This document shows, piece by piece, positions 33,739 through 46,894 of a DNA stretch of 64,000 nt; positions within the stretch are counted from its first letter, which is position 1; each line of letters opens with the position of its first letter. Both the position numbers and the translations under genes were made by a program. Under the pieces are notes generated by a model that made no database searches, was not told the DNA's origin, and saw only the letters and a program-made list of their open reading frames with translations. The DNA is taken from contig OY727099.1 of NCBI GenBank assembly GCA_963402885.1, positions 24,943,001-25,007,000 on the forward strand, read 5' to 3'. The stretch comes from Antedon bifida (Eukaryota; Echinodermata; Crinoidea; Comatulida; Antedonidae).

Positions 33739-36566
33739 CTGAAGGAAAGAAATTAAAATAAAATCATTAATTTTTCTAGTATACAGCTATCTTAATAAAG
33801 TCATAAAATAACTTGTCATAACAAGACATTTTTTAATATTAAAAATAATTTAATATGATCGTACTCAGGTGGTTCCAGGATTTTTTAAACAGGAGACTGT
33901 TAACATAATAGAAATAGTAATAAAAAAAAAACACACAAAAGTAGTTCATAATTTAATTTCAAATGTCAAAATCCTCTGGTAGAACTAGAAGGTACTAACA
34001 TTTCCAAAAGAGTACAGCTGAAAAGACATGAGTGAAATGAAAATGGGTGAAAAGGAAAAAGAGTGGAAAGAAAAAGAATGAAAAGGAAAAAGATTGGAAA
34101 AAAATTAGATAGACATGATGGAAGATGTGGAAAGCTGAAATTAGCTGATTCTCAAATACTGGATCAATAATTTGTACAGTATCATAAGCAAATTCTATGA
34201 TACAGTGTCACATAATGTATCATATGTCACTCCTGTATCATATCATAGACCATGCCTAGTATAACCCTATTGCAGAATTTGCCTATGATATGATTGAGCA
34301 AATGCCATACATGTGAAATACAGTAGAGAATCAGGTGTAGAAAAAGTATAACCAAGATAATAAAGGTGAAAAGGAAAATCAGTAAAACACGAAGTAAAGA
34401 TAGGAAGAAGTGGACAGCTGAAATAATACTGTGGAACAAGTGAGAGGGAATAATAATTATTATAATGATAATGATTATAAATTACAGTTTAAGAATTACT
34501 TATAGTCTATCAATAATAAATCAATGTATTGTACACAATTACATTACTTTGCCAGAATATAGGAAAAAGTAAAAATTAAGTAAGAATTTCCTTTTTTTTT
34601 TGTTATTTCTTTGAGGAAACAGACATGTATCTGGAAATGCAATTTCTACTTTGCAGCTATTTGTAATACCTTGGTTTATATAGCATGCATTATACTATAC
34701 TCATTAATCATTTCTCTATTTTGAAAATAAAAGAGAATATTGAGACAAAAACGATTTATACTACAATCGAGAAGGTCAGGTTGTATTAAGCATAGAAGGA
34801 AGGTATGACCAACTACGGAAAACGTTAGTAGTAACAGACTCGGCAGTTGCGGACAAAATTGCAATGCTACAGTATTAACAAGCCAGTAGTAGTGCCACTA
34901 TAAGGTGTGAAAACAAATTTTTGTTTGTTTCGCTACACACAAAATTAGTACATTAACAACTGTATGTGTGGTGATTTTCATTATTTCAAGCAAAACTCGA
35001 GGACAAGTGACAAAATAAAAATGTGGTTAGTAATAAAGTGGTCCTTAGACAGGTGGTCTAATGTACACATGTGGTCTTTAACTCAGGTGGTCCTTTAGAC
35101 AGGTGGTCTTTTAGCCAAGCATATAACTTCCTATATATTTATTTTTACAACTTGAATGTACTGTTTTCCCCCAGTTGTACAATTGTGGTATTTTTACCTT
35201 CAACTTTTGAGGACTTCTGCTAGAATAATTTTAAGTAGGAACATCAATGTTCTATAGTGTATTAACATTTTAAACTGATCATTCGTAGCCTAATGATAAT
35301 AGTTATTAGTACATATTTTATGTAAAACACAACAAAATAATGCGACATGCTTCATATCTTCAAACACATTTCCAGCATAGCTGACAGTGTCAAGGGCATC
35401 GATCACTTTATCTGTCTAATTTTATCCTTTTCAGGTCACTGAAACATGGAACAATGTATTTTTCAATCACCTACGTAGTCATGATTAAATCAATAAAATT
35501 CCCGAAGGATACGCCTCGGATTATTAAGAATAATGGGCCAGTATTCTTGTTTTTTATCAATATCTGACTGACAGAAAAGTAGGAACAAAACAACAGTTTA
35601 AAAAACAATGAAATAGTTTAATTTTAAGAAAATAAGAGAAGAGAAATTAGATGATTTTCAGGACACTGCTATTAAGGGGCATCCCTATTAAAGGGACAGT
35701 TTCCAATGAAAAGAACAAGGGTAAATATATGTTTTAACACTACAGCCAACCCCTATTCAGATTCTAGTTGTTTCACTATTGAGAGGGGCGCCCAATTTAA
35801 AACTTGCTTGCTGTGGCGTCCCTTTTCCACTTATATATTAATTATGTTCATTATCGGTTGTATATTTATTATGTTACTTTGTATTTTGCTCTATTATTTG
35901 TGGAAATAAATATTATTATTATTAAAATACCTCTATTAAGGGGACACTTTTTGGAGTCCTGAATGTGTCCCTCAATTTAACTGTACAATGATTGTAATTA
36001 TGAATTATATATTTATTACCACAGCGTTCATATCTGTATGTTGTCAAAAACTACAAAAACTCTTGTAATCTGAAAAAGTACAATGAAATACTAAACAATT
36101 AAATTTCTATACAAGCTCTTGAAATAAATAAAAGTCCTTAAGCTAGGCCCCACTAAAAAATTCCATTTAACAAGACTCTTTTGTTGTAGATGAATAGAAA
36201 AATACAAAGGAAAACATTCATTGTTCAGTGCAGTCATTCAGGTCTAACTACGCACAATAGCTGGTATGTGGATGTATTATATCAACTTCTTGATTGTTAG
36301 GTAGAATAAATAATTATTGTATGACAACGGTGATAGATTCCTATACACCAATTTTCCAAGTCACGAGGCATGAACAAGTATATCTGTCGGGCACGCAACC
36401 CAATCAAAGAGAACAAAAAAAAGGACAAAACCACTTTTATGGGTTAATTTGGCGATCATAAAATGAGGAAATAAAAATACCGTAGCTTTTATATTATAAA
36501 ATTAACATTTTGAATAATAAAAATAATTACTAATATATATATTTATTTATTTTAAATTTTTTAAAT
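33739..36566. other. Intergenic sequence with retroposon tail
   Basis: The segment 35640-35965 holds an element with TATTAAAGGGACAGTTTCC and CTCTATTAAGGGGACAC (related to 48850-48960). It is interrupted by a LINE-type 3' tail that ends GGAAATAAA then (TATT)n at about 35905-35926. Otherwise AT-rich with no gene recognised. Confidence 0.45.
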
Positions 36567-36739
36567 TGCACTGATGAAGGGCTAGTTTTGCCCGAAAGCT
36601 ATGCTAACTTTTCTGGCTGTTTTACTTTATCGTTTCGATTTAGCTTTTCACTTTTTTTTTTGTATCTCCATTGGGATCCAGCCACTGATACCCACAGCAT
36701 TGTCATTTTTTCAGTTATTTGCCTTTGGATTTATCCATT
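36567..36739 (+). repeat. Dispersed repeat, copy 2 (pair with 6611-6780)
   Basis: TGCACTGATGAAGGGCTAG, TTTGCCCGAAAGCTATGC and the same poly-T and GGATCCAGCCACTGATACCC blocks as the copy at 6611. The pair differs by small indels and substitutions. Confidence 0.7.
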
Positions 36740-37049
36740 TTAAATTATACATTTTATAGAAAAAGGGGTTAAAACTCGGGAATAACAGAAGTTCTTGAAG
36801 GCAAATGGCTTGGTTTTTGATTGTTTGTACTAACATGGAAAAATAAGATTAGGCCTAAATATGAGTTTCTCTATGTCTGTCAAATACAAAAGAAAGAATT
36901 GTTTAAAATGAATTATACTATCAAATATTAATTTTGATAGATAAAATGATATTTGCATAATGTATGATTATAGTACAACAAAGACAATCATAAACAATTA
37001 AGTATGTATTTATATGAAGATAAAATTAATTTTTAATGACATCAATCAA

Positions 37050-37500
37050 TTTGAGGTCAGGATTTAACGGTTGCGTCCATAATGCGGTATTCAATCAAGT
37101 GAGTGACAGGCCATCAGAAATCATCATTGCCAAGAAGATCTGCTACCAAAAATAAATAGCTTTTTGAACTAAACAATATTTCAAGTTGAATCGATTGTGC
37201 AATTATATAAATTAATTATAAAACAAGGTTAACGGAGTGCCAGTGATTAGTGGGTATCTACCTACCCACAGGAGAAATAACAACGAATTAGGCAACACAA
37301 GCAAAGCATACAAAACTGTACACCTGACAAGAGATAGTGCTTTGCCATCCTTATTATACTGTGTAATTAACAAAAGGCCATTATACGTGAAAAACAACAG
37401 AGTAGAAACAGAGCGATAGCCTAGGGATGTGGAAAATTAATGACCCGTTGCTTTAATTAAGTCCCTGAGTGGGAGACCAATTACAGCCTGGCCAACTACA
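37050..37500. promoter_or_regulatory. Two candidate regulatory islands
   Basis: 37050-37130 carries GTGACAGG (a TGACAG TALE-type core) and CpGs. 37425-37500 carries AAAATTAATGACCC, CTTTAATTAAG and GACCAATTACAGCC, homeodomain-type cores in a higher-complexity background. Short frames on both strands at 37212-37419 look like chance. Confidence 0.25.
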
Positions 37501-38143
37501 ACATTTAATTTTTAACATCCAGATACTAATGTGACAGTGGTTTAATACAACAGCTAAATTTCACCTCATAATAAGATTCAATGGAAGAAGAACATAGGCC
37601 CTGCCCACCTTTCTTGATTACCTTGTATGGCCAGGCATCCAGCCAGTTGGTAAGCCACAATAATTGGGTCTTATGCGCAAGCACACAATGCTAACACAGC
37701 AAGTTATTGTTACCCCATATGAAAGTGATTATCTGAAGAATGCGATCAGGAATGTTGTAAATAGCCTGTATTTTGCCCCAAGGTTGCTGCTTAAATAATA
37801 CACAGATGATAGGAGAGCAACTTCAGATGTGTACAGGTATCCTTGGGGGCTCTGCTAAGGTGTTCTAGAACAATACAATAATATGACATGCTGACACGGC
37901 GGCGGCGGGAGGAACAAAGTAGGATTTTCAAAAAAGGTTTACCAAGTCTCTTAAATCACATCAGAGGGCTATTGAAAAACTAATTTCCTGTATTGTCAAA
38001 GATAATAAATTTTTCATATAACAATACGTCTATTGTTTAATCGTTTACATTATTTTTTTTCTAATGATAAAGCTGTATTGTTCTACTCTTTGAATCTTTA
38101 GATTGTAGGAAATTAGTTTTAAATTATATATTGTACATATTCT
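37501..38143. other. Intergenic sequence, nothing recognised
   Basis: No gene; a CGGCGGCGG run at about 37898-37907 is the only unusual composition. Confidence 0.5.
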
Positions 38144-38215
38144 TATAGTGGTCTAATGGTAGGGCATCTGCTTATCAAGATAAAGAGTCTAAGTTCAAAT
38201 CTTAGGTTGTACATT
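38144..38215 (+). repeat. tRNA-derived SINE-like head
   Basis: TGGTCTAATGG at 38149-38159 fits the A-box consensus exactly and AGTTCAAATCT at 38192-38202 is a degenerate B box at tRNA spacing. Resembles the minus-strand unit at 28573-28655. The acceptor stem is not paired, so it is not called a tRNA gene. Confidence 0.5.
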
Positions 38216-39303
38216 ATTCTTATTTTTGCTTTTTAAACATTTTTCTTCAAGCTTTCTATTCCTAAGTGGTTTTAAGTCACCTTCTCGGAAAAAAGATTAT
38301 TAAAAAAAAAACAATACTATTAAGTATTATTGTATTTTTAATACATTGTTAAATTAGAATTTTATATATTTCTGTATTATAGTAATTTAACTTATGCACA
38401 TTATAGTATATGATGTTCCTAAGTTTAACCATGGAGTAATGGTTTTTTAACAATGGCATTTTTCTGTAAATTTTACTATTAAAAAAGAAAAATGCATGTT
38501 ATTTTACAATACAATGTTCATTTGTATAAATAACAATAATTCCATTGTAACACTTTATATTATTTCATAAGCATGATGACGTTTTATGTTTTATATAAAA
38601 GTCCTTGAATTTAATATTAACAATGAAGCCTGACTCATCTGCCTACAACAATGGAAAAATAAAATTTGACAGGTTTACAAATTTGACGTTTCAAAATAAA
38701 ATTACAAGTCACAATGTCAAAAGAACTGAACAAGGAGGATATTTACACTTTTTGGCATTTTAAAACATAAATTATTTTTTAACGGAAAAACTGTGACAAT
38801 TTTAGCTATTGCAGAGATTTACTTATTACTATTAAAATAATTTATTATAGACTATAATTTTCAGTGATATTTTCAATGAAGTCTTTCACTGGCTAACCAG
38901 GTGAAAAAGATAAAAATCATGCCAAAATATAAAACAATATTTATTTCTAGAATAGTTATAATCAAAGCTACGTTGTTTCCTTTTTGTTTAGTATACTCAT
39001 TCCATTTTTAATCTTATATTCATATTTACTTCTCTGTTACCTGGTATACTTCCTCTCTATGTAATATATCTCCCTGAACTATATAAATTTAATAAATGTA
39101 TAAAAACATGTAAGATAAAATATATCAAACATTGACAATCTAATGTACTGGATTGCTTTGCTTGCTTTCTTCGATTAGAACACCGATATGGAAACGTGTA
39201 ATTTATTTATGTGCTTTTCGACAAAACAGTTATTTTTTTTCCCGTTTTGAATTTGTTTGAAAATATAATACGAAATACAATTTAAAGTCAACTGAAATGA
39301 ACA
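38216..39303. other. AT-rich intergenic sequence
   Basis: No gene or repeat recognised. Confidence 0.5.
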
Positions 39304-39430
39304 TATTACTATAACCAAGTATAAGCCCATGCTTGAGTATAATAAGCCCATGCTCAAGTTTAGTCACATGCTTGAGTATAAGCCTATGCTCGCGTATAAG
39401 CCCATGCTCGCGTATAATCCCACCTCATTT
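39304..39430. repeat. TATAAGCCCATGC-type dispersed repeat, copy 3
   Basis: Contains five or so reiterations of (A/G)(C/T)GTATAAGCCCATGCT with variants, ending TATAATCCCACCTC. It is a locally amplified form of the family at 18785 and 22114. Confidence 0.65.
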
Positions 39431-41660
39431 ATGCTGAATTTAAACAAAAGAACACTATTGTAAATTTGGAATACAAAATATTTAAATAAAACTTTTGGTC
39501 TCAATAAATTCCTCTAAACTTCACTGCTTTTGTTTTTCATTTTGTATTGAAAAAAAAAACAAACAAAAACTTCAAAAAATAACTCTATTTATAGACTTTT
39601 GTTTCCTTTTAAGGAAATGTTATATCAAAGTATTAGTAGGCCATTATTATTGACTTAAGTTCTTTAACAAAAATTCTATTGAAATATCAGTACGTCAAAG
39701 CATTGTTATATATTGTGTTGAACAAAACAAAATGAATGGAAGAACTAGGTTTCGAAGTAGAATAAGTTTTTGTCAAGTCTTGGTTCCCCACCCTTATATA
39801 AACAATTCCAGGTCAATAAATAATAGAAGCTGTGGATTGTGTAAAGCATCTTGTATCAGATCTGATTTCAGGCGTAGCATTATGTATGCTTGACAATGTT
39901 AGAACTATATTGTCGAAATTGGACCCACATTCCAGAGTGTTTCAGGCTAGGCCCAAAAGGACTGTCATTACATTACAGTCATAGAAAATAGAATCATTTT
40001 AAGTCACTTTAATAATACCTCACTGTCTACTGAAATGGACTATTCATTGTTTTGTGCTTTTAGAAATACTATATAAAATATATAAACTCCGTATGTTCAC
40101 ATATAATTGAGTTACTTTCCAGAAAATTTACTTTTATTAGTTCTACAATGTATACTTTTGAACCCAATAGAAGATGTTTATATGATAAAACCCAACTAGA
40201 CCACATATCACACAACTTTATGTTGTAATGCACACTACAACACAGTTTAATAGCAATATATACTATAATGTCATTTAAACATTCAGTTTATATTTAGTCT
40301 AATATTAAACAAAAACTTTTGAGTTCGTTCTGGGAAAACAAAACGTTTACAAATTTCATTTTTCTATTATACTAAAAACAAAGACTGCTATTTAAACAAT
40401 GTAGTAAAAGACTGAAATAGAATTTTAGCTGAAAAACAATTATCTTGTCCTTTAGATGGGATGTTGTATTGTTGTGCCTGGAATATTTGTATCAAAAGAA
40501 GTGTGCATTTCACTAAACTTTTTTTGCAATATTTGAATACAAGAGTAGGGATTTTTCATTTTCTTAACTACAGATCTTTTATAGGTGTTTAGACATTTCA
40601 CCTAAATCAAAAAATGAATATTAAGTTCATTTATTCAATGGTTGAAAACCAACGAAAACTTTCTAATATCTATTAATATAATTCAAAAAATCTACAAAGC
40701 AACTAGAAAATAATTTGATGCGAACACAACCTTAAGATATAGGACTGTTTGTATGAAGCATAATTTGATGCGGACACACCCTTAAGATATAGGGCTGCTT
40801 GCATGAAACACAATACACGCTAGAGATAAGGCTGCTTCAGTCTAATTCAAACAAACTCATTTTCTATCGTATCTTCTATGACAGCTGCAACGAACAAATA
40901 CGTATTGTGTTTTTAATTACGGTCATATCTTGAAATCTAGTCAATTTTCTTCAACAAACTTACAAGAATCAATATCTGCTGAATTCTATGTAATTAGAAC
41001 AAGTGATCCAATGGGGATGCAAATTTAATTTGTCATTTTAGGTAAAACTAAACAAAATGAAGAATGTTTTTGCATTAAAATAAAATCCCACTCCAATAAA
41101 AAAGTTAATGTATTTAATGTCATACAGTGTTGAGAACAAAATCTACAAAACTAATTAATTCCCACTAGGACACAAACACGAGCACCTTGACCAATCACAA
41201 GCCATAATTTTAAATGATTCGTCACTTGTGATTGGTCAAATTACTTAATTTTTAAAATAAATAAATAGAAAAATAAAATCATAATGTTCATTCATTCATT
41301 TGTATTAATTGTTTTTTATTATGTTTATAATCTTTTATTGAATACTGTAAATGTTCAGATTTAATTTTAATTTTTTTATATTAAAAAAAAACATACTTCT
41401 ATTGTGTAATATAGTGCTATATAGATTATAATATATAAGTGTAAAACAGTAATCATTTACACAATTTGCTGCTAATATATTACAGGAAGCCAGATGTTAT
41501 ACAAAGTGCTTCAAAATAAAATCAATGAAAATGTAATATATTTTGCACAATTGTTTGCTAACTCGTTGTATTGTATATAGTATTAGTTGTTTCTATGCAT
41601 TAATTTGCACTACCATATTCATATTGTTGTAAAGACTGTTTTAAAATGGTTTTAGTTTAA
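39431..41660. repeat. Intergenic sequence with a 51-bp tandem pair
   Basis: Two adjacent 51-bp copies at about 40712-40813 share AATTTGATGCG(A/G)ACACA and CTTAAGATATAGG(A/G)CTG. No gene; remaining sequence is AT-rich. Confidence 0.6.
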
Positions 41661-42082
41661 GCTACGTTTCACACTGAGCTCAGATTCCTGTACAGAGTCC
41701 GGGGAATAAAATGTGCAGTACAGTACAGTTTTGTTCCTCCCACTGATGCCAGTCGCATCCAAGAGGCAGTCTTCTCTAGCATCCAAATATATGCTGGGTC
41801 CGACTGTTGAAGGGCTTCCTTGACTGGGTTAGCTTCTTAGCTTGACTAGGATCGCACTGAAGGAGATTGCTTAATTTAATCCAGGGGTCACGATAGTATG
41901 GTTTTCGGGCTTGGAGAAATGGGTTCATTGTTTAAGAATAGAACACTTCACATTAACTATGGATTTCTATATACTTTTGGATTCCTATACAAAACATACA
42001 TGTGAATGGGCAAAAAAATTTGTACAGTAGCCTAGAATTTTCTCTGGACATTTGACCGAATACTGGTTCAGTGTGAACATAG
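41661..42082. mobile_element. Non-autonomous TIR element, candidate
   Basis: Left end GCTACGTTTCACACTGAGC and right end GGTTCAGTGTGAACATAGG are inverted and similar. The interior is about 420 bp of mixed composition with no transposase frame. Possible GTTTA target duplication at both sides. Family not assigned. Confidence 0.45.
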
Positions 42083-43132
42083 GTTTAGTCAAGAGTTCTT
42101 CTGTTTGGGAAAAATTTATTTACTCACAGAATTTTTATTTTTTATTTTTGTAACATTATCGCTAAAGAGGCTAAGTCTGGAACTCGCTGTTTCATTAAAA
42201 TTTCATAAAAAATTAAAAGCAAAATGTATTTTGACAATGCACTAATGCTAATTATACAGTATATATTAATGTATTAATACTACTAATTAGTAATTTCTGA
42301 ATAAATATATCCTTGTAACAGTGACAATGTTCTATTGATTTCTTCATATACATAATTCTCTATTTCCCAATAAAACGACAATACGAAGCAATGTTCAAAT
42401 ACACTACTAGTATATAGTATAGTATACCCTTCATTTAACTCTTAAGACTTATGTTTAAGTTAGTAATGCATTTTGTGTAATCTTCATCATGATCCACTCT
42501 TAACGAGGAGAAACATAAAAACAAGCAGGACAGTAGATCTTATTATTAAGCACATCTGCTTATTACAATGTTACTAATGATGAATTAACTCAATTGACCT
42601 TTACACGCAGGTCAGCCTATATTTGTTTCTGACTATTTGCTGGTCTGGTTAAGATTATGTCACTTTTTTAAACTCGGTTTAATTTTTTAGCATAGAAATA
42701 ACTGACTACGTGGCAAATGTGATATAAATCATTATAATCTTATTCTTACCAATTTTACTAAATGCACGATATTGATAAAAACGTACAGCTCTAAAAATAA
42801 CATTGTTTTAGTTTAAAAAATCATTATTATGAATTAATTTATGACATTTTTTAAAAATGGGAAGCAAGTTGTCATCAGCGATATCCAGAATCCAAGATAT
42901 TACACATGAAAATCCATTAACTAATTAACTAAAACATTAGAAATCATAGCAGATGACATTTGGACGATGTTGGCTAGGGTGGAATCACTAGAAACCCAGT
43001 TCCAGATGCAGAATTTTGAAATAGGAAGGGGAAGACCCAGGGCCTAAACATTTTAAAATTAAGTGTTTGAACTTGATGCATTGTCATTTTGTTCTGATCT
43101 CAGATACAGTATCTGAGTTTTCTAGACACCCT
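42083..43132. other. AT-rich intergenic sequence
   Basis: No gene; a decayed AGAATTTTGAAATAGG element at 43007-43060. Confidence 0.45.
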
Positions 43133-43197
43133 GTTCATATATGGGCAAATTCCATTTTTTTGTATCAAATAAAGTTTGACAGTGTAGAAAGAACTTT
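43133..43197 (+). mobile_element. CArG-MITE copy 10, right-end fragment
   Basis: Only the right part remains: CATATATGGGCAAATTCC, TTTTTTTGTATCAAATAAAG, then TTTGACAGTGTAGAAAG. The CArG has lost its first C. Confidence 0.7.
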
Positions 43198-43889
43198 TTC
43201 CATTTTTCCATCCATCCTTAATTTGTTGGCACTTTCTAACTTTTTTCACAACCATCTCTAATTTATAGCCTTCATGCTAAGCTTTTTTCCACCCACCCTT
43301 TACTTGTTGGCAAGCACCCTAAATTGTTGCCACTCATGTTTAATACGTTAACACCTCCCCCCTCCCACATATGCCATTGATCATACATATCTGGAAAATC
43401 CATACAGTACATTCAGAATGCAAATGTTACTAATTTATTTTCTGCAATACTGTATAACAAATAATGTATTATTGTTATGGGTATAAATAAGATTAATAGA
43501 TATGAATATAATTACTATAGTTAAATTATAATATTCGCCTAAATAATAATAATTAACTTAATTGAGAATAACTAAATATATAAATATTTAATTAAAATAT
43601 TATACAAATAAATCAATATAAAATCTTTAAGCGACCATTCAGAAAAAGTCAAAATACTGAAAATGATTTAAAAATGTTAAATTAAAATGCAAGCGGTAAA
43701 TGAAACGGCTGGGAAATAAACACAAAGATTTTAAAATTCCTTTGAAAAATTAAATTGGAAATACAGAAGCAAATGTTCACCATTATCATCAATATTTATT
43801 ATTAAGAGCTTCAACTTTCATCCTAACTGCACTTAAAATATGCAATGTACGAGTTGCGTATTAAATAGCATTAGTAGTAAGTAAGAATA
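43198..43889. other. AT-rich intergenic sequence
   Basis: No gene or repeat recognised. Confidence 0.5.
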
Positions 43890-43944
43890 GGCTCATCAAT
43901 GTAGACGTACGACTCATGAACTATCGACAATTAATGTTCTTTTT

Positions 43945-44226
43945 TTGTTTCAATGTTTCCCCTTGTTGACATACAAACATTATATAGGTTATGTTGGTGT
44001 TTACCCCGATGTTGAACTTGTAACAGACGGACAGACAGGTAAAGAAATTGATTCGCGAACAACCCGTGCAGCCCCTCCTGACATTGGGACATACATTCTA
44101 AATAAGATAACGTCCGACAACGAATTTATTACCTTCATTTATCAGACATGCAAAATGAGTTATTATTCTGACGATGGAATGAGAGAAGACAAGGAATCCG
44201 GCAATAACAAACGGTCTCACTTATGA
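43945..44226 (+). CDS. Unrecognised 93-codon frame in a conserved-looking island
   Basis: The frame MFQCFPLLTYKHY... lies in a block (43890-44280) with raised complexity and CpG content. Its middle (YVGVYPDVELVTDGQTGKE) looks more protein-like than other frames here. An acceptor-like ATTATATAG at about 43987 and a donor-like GACAG|GTAAAG at about 44038 bracket a possible 51-bp mini-exon. No domain or family is recognised. It may equally be a non-coding regulatory element. Confidence 0.2.
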   Translation: MFQCFPLLTYKHYIGYVGVYPDVELVTDGQTGKEIDSRTTRAAPPDIGTYILNKITSDNEFITFIYQTCKMSYYSDDGMREDKESGNNKRSHL

Positions 44227-44853
44227 GATACAGAGTTATATCCAAAATGGGTGATCAGTTGCCGAGTGACCTTGTGACTCCACTTGTTCATTATTATCAA
44301 CGCAGAATGGGTCACAATGCACGGATCACACTTTTTGATAAGCAAGATTAAATGCAGTGTAAATGCATGTATTTTTATAGAGTTTAAACCATTAAAATAA
44401 AATAAAGACATGGTTATTTCCATATAGGAAGTCTTAATGAGTTTAGGAAGTTTTGTTTGTATTCTGTATGAATGGGCAATATGGCTGTAGAATTGAAGGT
44501 AAAACCAATAGGAAATATATAGTTTATATGTCAAACAAACACCAAACAATAATAGATATAGAAATTCTGATTTGAAATATTATAATACCATAATTTCAAT
44601 TATATATTTCAGAAGGAGAAATAGAGGTGTGCTTTTTATTTTCTTCAAATAATAGGTCGGAGTTCTCGTCAATTTGTTGTTCATTGTTCCTTATCTCCTT
44701 TGTCTATTATCCTTAATATTAAAGTTCATATCAGTATTATATTATTATAAACCATTTTCACACAGAAATTGTGGATATATTGTGGTTCATTGGTCCCAGC
44801 AAAAAGGTGAAAAAAACTGTCATTTACAGCATAAAATGGTCAAAATGTCTGTC

Positions 44854-45176
44854 AGACAATGAGTTTTTGGTTAAATTTAACTGTTTATATTGTCTTTATA
44901 AGTTAAATCATTTTCTTTTTTGTTATATATTATATGAATTAATAATTATTTGTAATAATAATTCTTACCTATCCATATACATATTACTGTATATAAATAT
45001 TAATACAAATTGACAATGTGTTTTTGGTTAAATTTGAACGTTTACTTTACTTTACTGTTTTTATAAGTGAAATCATTTTCTTTTTCGTTATATATATATA
45101 TAATAAATTAATAATTGTTTGTAATAATAATTCTTTAATACCTATCCATATACATATTATATAAACATTAATACAT
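44854..45176. repeat. Tandem duplication, about 160-bp period
   Basis: Copies at about 44854-45009 and 45016-45176 share TTTTTGGTTAAATTT, AAATCATTTTCTTTTT, TTTGTAATAATAATTCTT and CCTATCCATATACATATTA. AT-rich and non-coding. Confidence 0.8.
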
Positions 45177-45179
45177 GCA

Positions 45180-45900
45180 CAGCTTATAAAATAATATACT
45201 CTACTTTCATGAGCACTCACCTACAATTACCCAACATACATATTATAATAATAGTAGTTTATTATACCTTAAGCTGTTCTTCAGATTAACAAATTTATGT
45301 GATTCAATTGTTTGTCAGAGTTTAAAACAAGAGGAAATGTCTAATACGCACAGCACATCAATTCCATACATCTTTATCTAAATATTTATCAAATGTTGAC
45401 ACACATATCATTTATATTATTACCATTCAATTTTTGTTAGGCACGTTCACGTCATTTAGTATATTTAAAATTATATTTTATTCTTATCTTGAAGCGAGAA
45501 ACAACATAGCAGGATGGAAGTTAATGCTCAATGTTTAAAGCCGTGATTTGGTGGAGAGTTTATCGAAGAAACATGGGATTTAAAAGCGCAAGTTACACAG
45601 TATTCAGAGACACATTCAGAAAAGGGAAATTGGAGTCGTGTACTATTTTTAGTAACACGCAACAGGAATCAAAGCGAAACCCATTTATTCCATGCTTTAA
45701 TAAATATTTTTGTTTTACTTAATTTAAATTGAAATGGAATAATTGTTGGTAAAGTCGATGCAACTTGATCTAAATGACAATCTTCTCTGATTTACTAAAT
45801 CAAACTAAGTTCATGATAATGTCATGTTGTTTTGGGTAATTAATAAGATTGTGCCTATTGAATTGTATTGTACAGAAAGAAGACAAACACTAATATTTTG
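45180..45900. other. AT-rich intergenic sequence
   Basis: No gene recognised; a 63-codon frame at 45531-45722 has no domain. Confidence 0.5.
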
Positions 45901-45904
45901 TGTC

Positions 45905-46215
45905 TACAGTATATTATTGGCTGTACACTGTATAATGTACAACCATACAGTGTTGGTACACTACACATTCACACTGTATTGTAACTGTACGGTAGTGTGT
46001 GGTACACTCAAAGTGTATTGCAACCATACATTGTAGTGGTAAGTACTGTATTGCAACCATACAGCAACCGTACAGACTTTAGTGGTAAATACTGTACTGC
46101 AACCGTACAGCAACCGTACAGACTTTAGTGGTAAAATACTGTATTGCAACCGTACAGACTTAAGTGGTATTACTGTACAGTAGCGATAATAATACTGCAT
46201 TCGAACCATACAATA
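45905..46215. repeat. GCAACC(A/G)TACAG-rich minisatellite
   Basis: Imperfect units built from TACTGTATTGCAACC(A/G)TACAG and ACAGACTTTAGTGGTAAA recur from about 46000 to 46180, with looser related sequence to the left. It creates false Tyr/Val/Cys-rich frames on both strands. Confidence 0.8.
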
Positions 46216-46270
46216 ATGTGGTACAAACATTACTGATACCAATAGATGCCCTGATTATGTTTAAATAACA

Positions 46271-46407
46271 TAGTATAAAATTGATTCCAAATAACGAAAG
46301 ACAAGCCATTACCGTATTCAATGTTTCGATCTTTATTTGATCATCATCAGGAATCGATGATTAAATAAAGATTGAAATGTTGGCTATTTGAAGTCAGTTT
46401 TATACTA
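46271..46407. repeat. Foldback (hairpin) element
   Basis: TAGTATAAAATTGA at the left mirrors TCAGTTTTATACTA at the right. Nearer the centre CGATCTTTATTTGATCATC mirrors GATGATTAAATAAAGAT. The arms cover most of 137 bp. The GTTTCGATC...CATCATCAGGAAT core recalls Penelope-like ends; this is tentative. Confidence 0.7.
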
Positions 46408-46894
46408 CAGTACGTTATTAATACTGTACAGAATAGCAATAGCGATAATATACATTCATTCGTTGGACACACATTCTATACAAGATAAAGAAAAGTGGTT
46501 TAAACATAATCCAGAAATTGCGTATGAACATTGTGTAGTAGATCCATTTTAAAATAAACCGGATGGAATCAACTATTCCAATTAATCCTGGAGATTTCCA
46601 TAACTAGAACATTATAATGTTAACCACCTTCGCCTCAATCTACGATTAAATAAACAATAATCTTGCAATTATGCAAATCAAATTTATCAGGCTAATTAAT
46701 TCAAATTAATACCATATGTTAATTATTATGGAATTCAACGAAACAGATTAGCATTGAATGATAAGTGAATATCACTGATTTACTTTCAAATCCTATTCAG
46801 TATTAATTAATAATTATTTAAATTAGTAAAGTACTGTATTTAAGCTAATTACTATGAAATTCAATACGACGTCACATAATTAAAAATTATCAAC

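Noticed and set aside
35706..35909. 67-codon frame with a hydrophobic C-terminus
   Set aside because: Spans the junction of a decayed repeat and a LINE-type tail; likely chance.
45824..46242. Tyr/Val/Cys-rich frames on both strands
   Set aside because: Translations of the TACAG-type minisatellite at 45905-46215.
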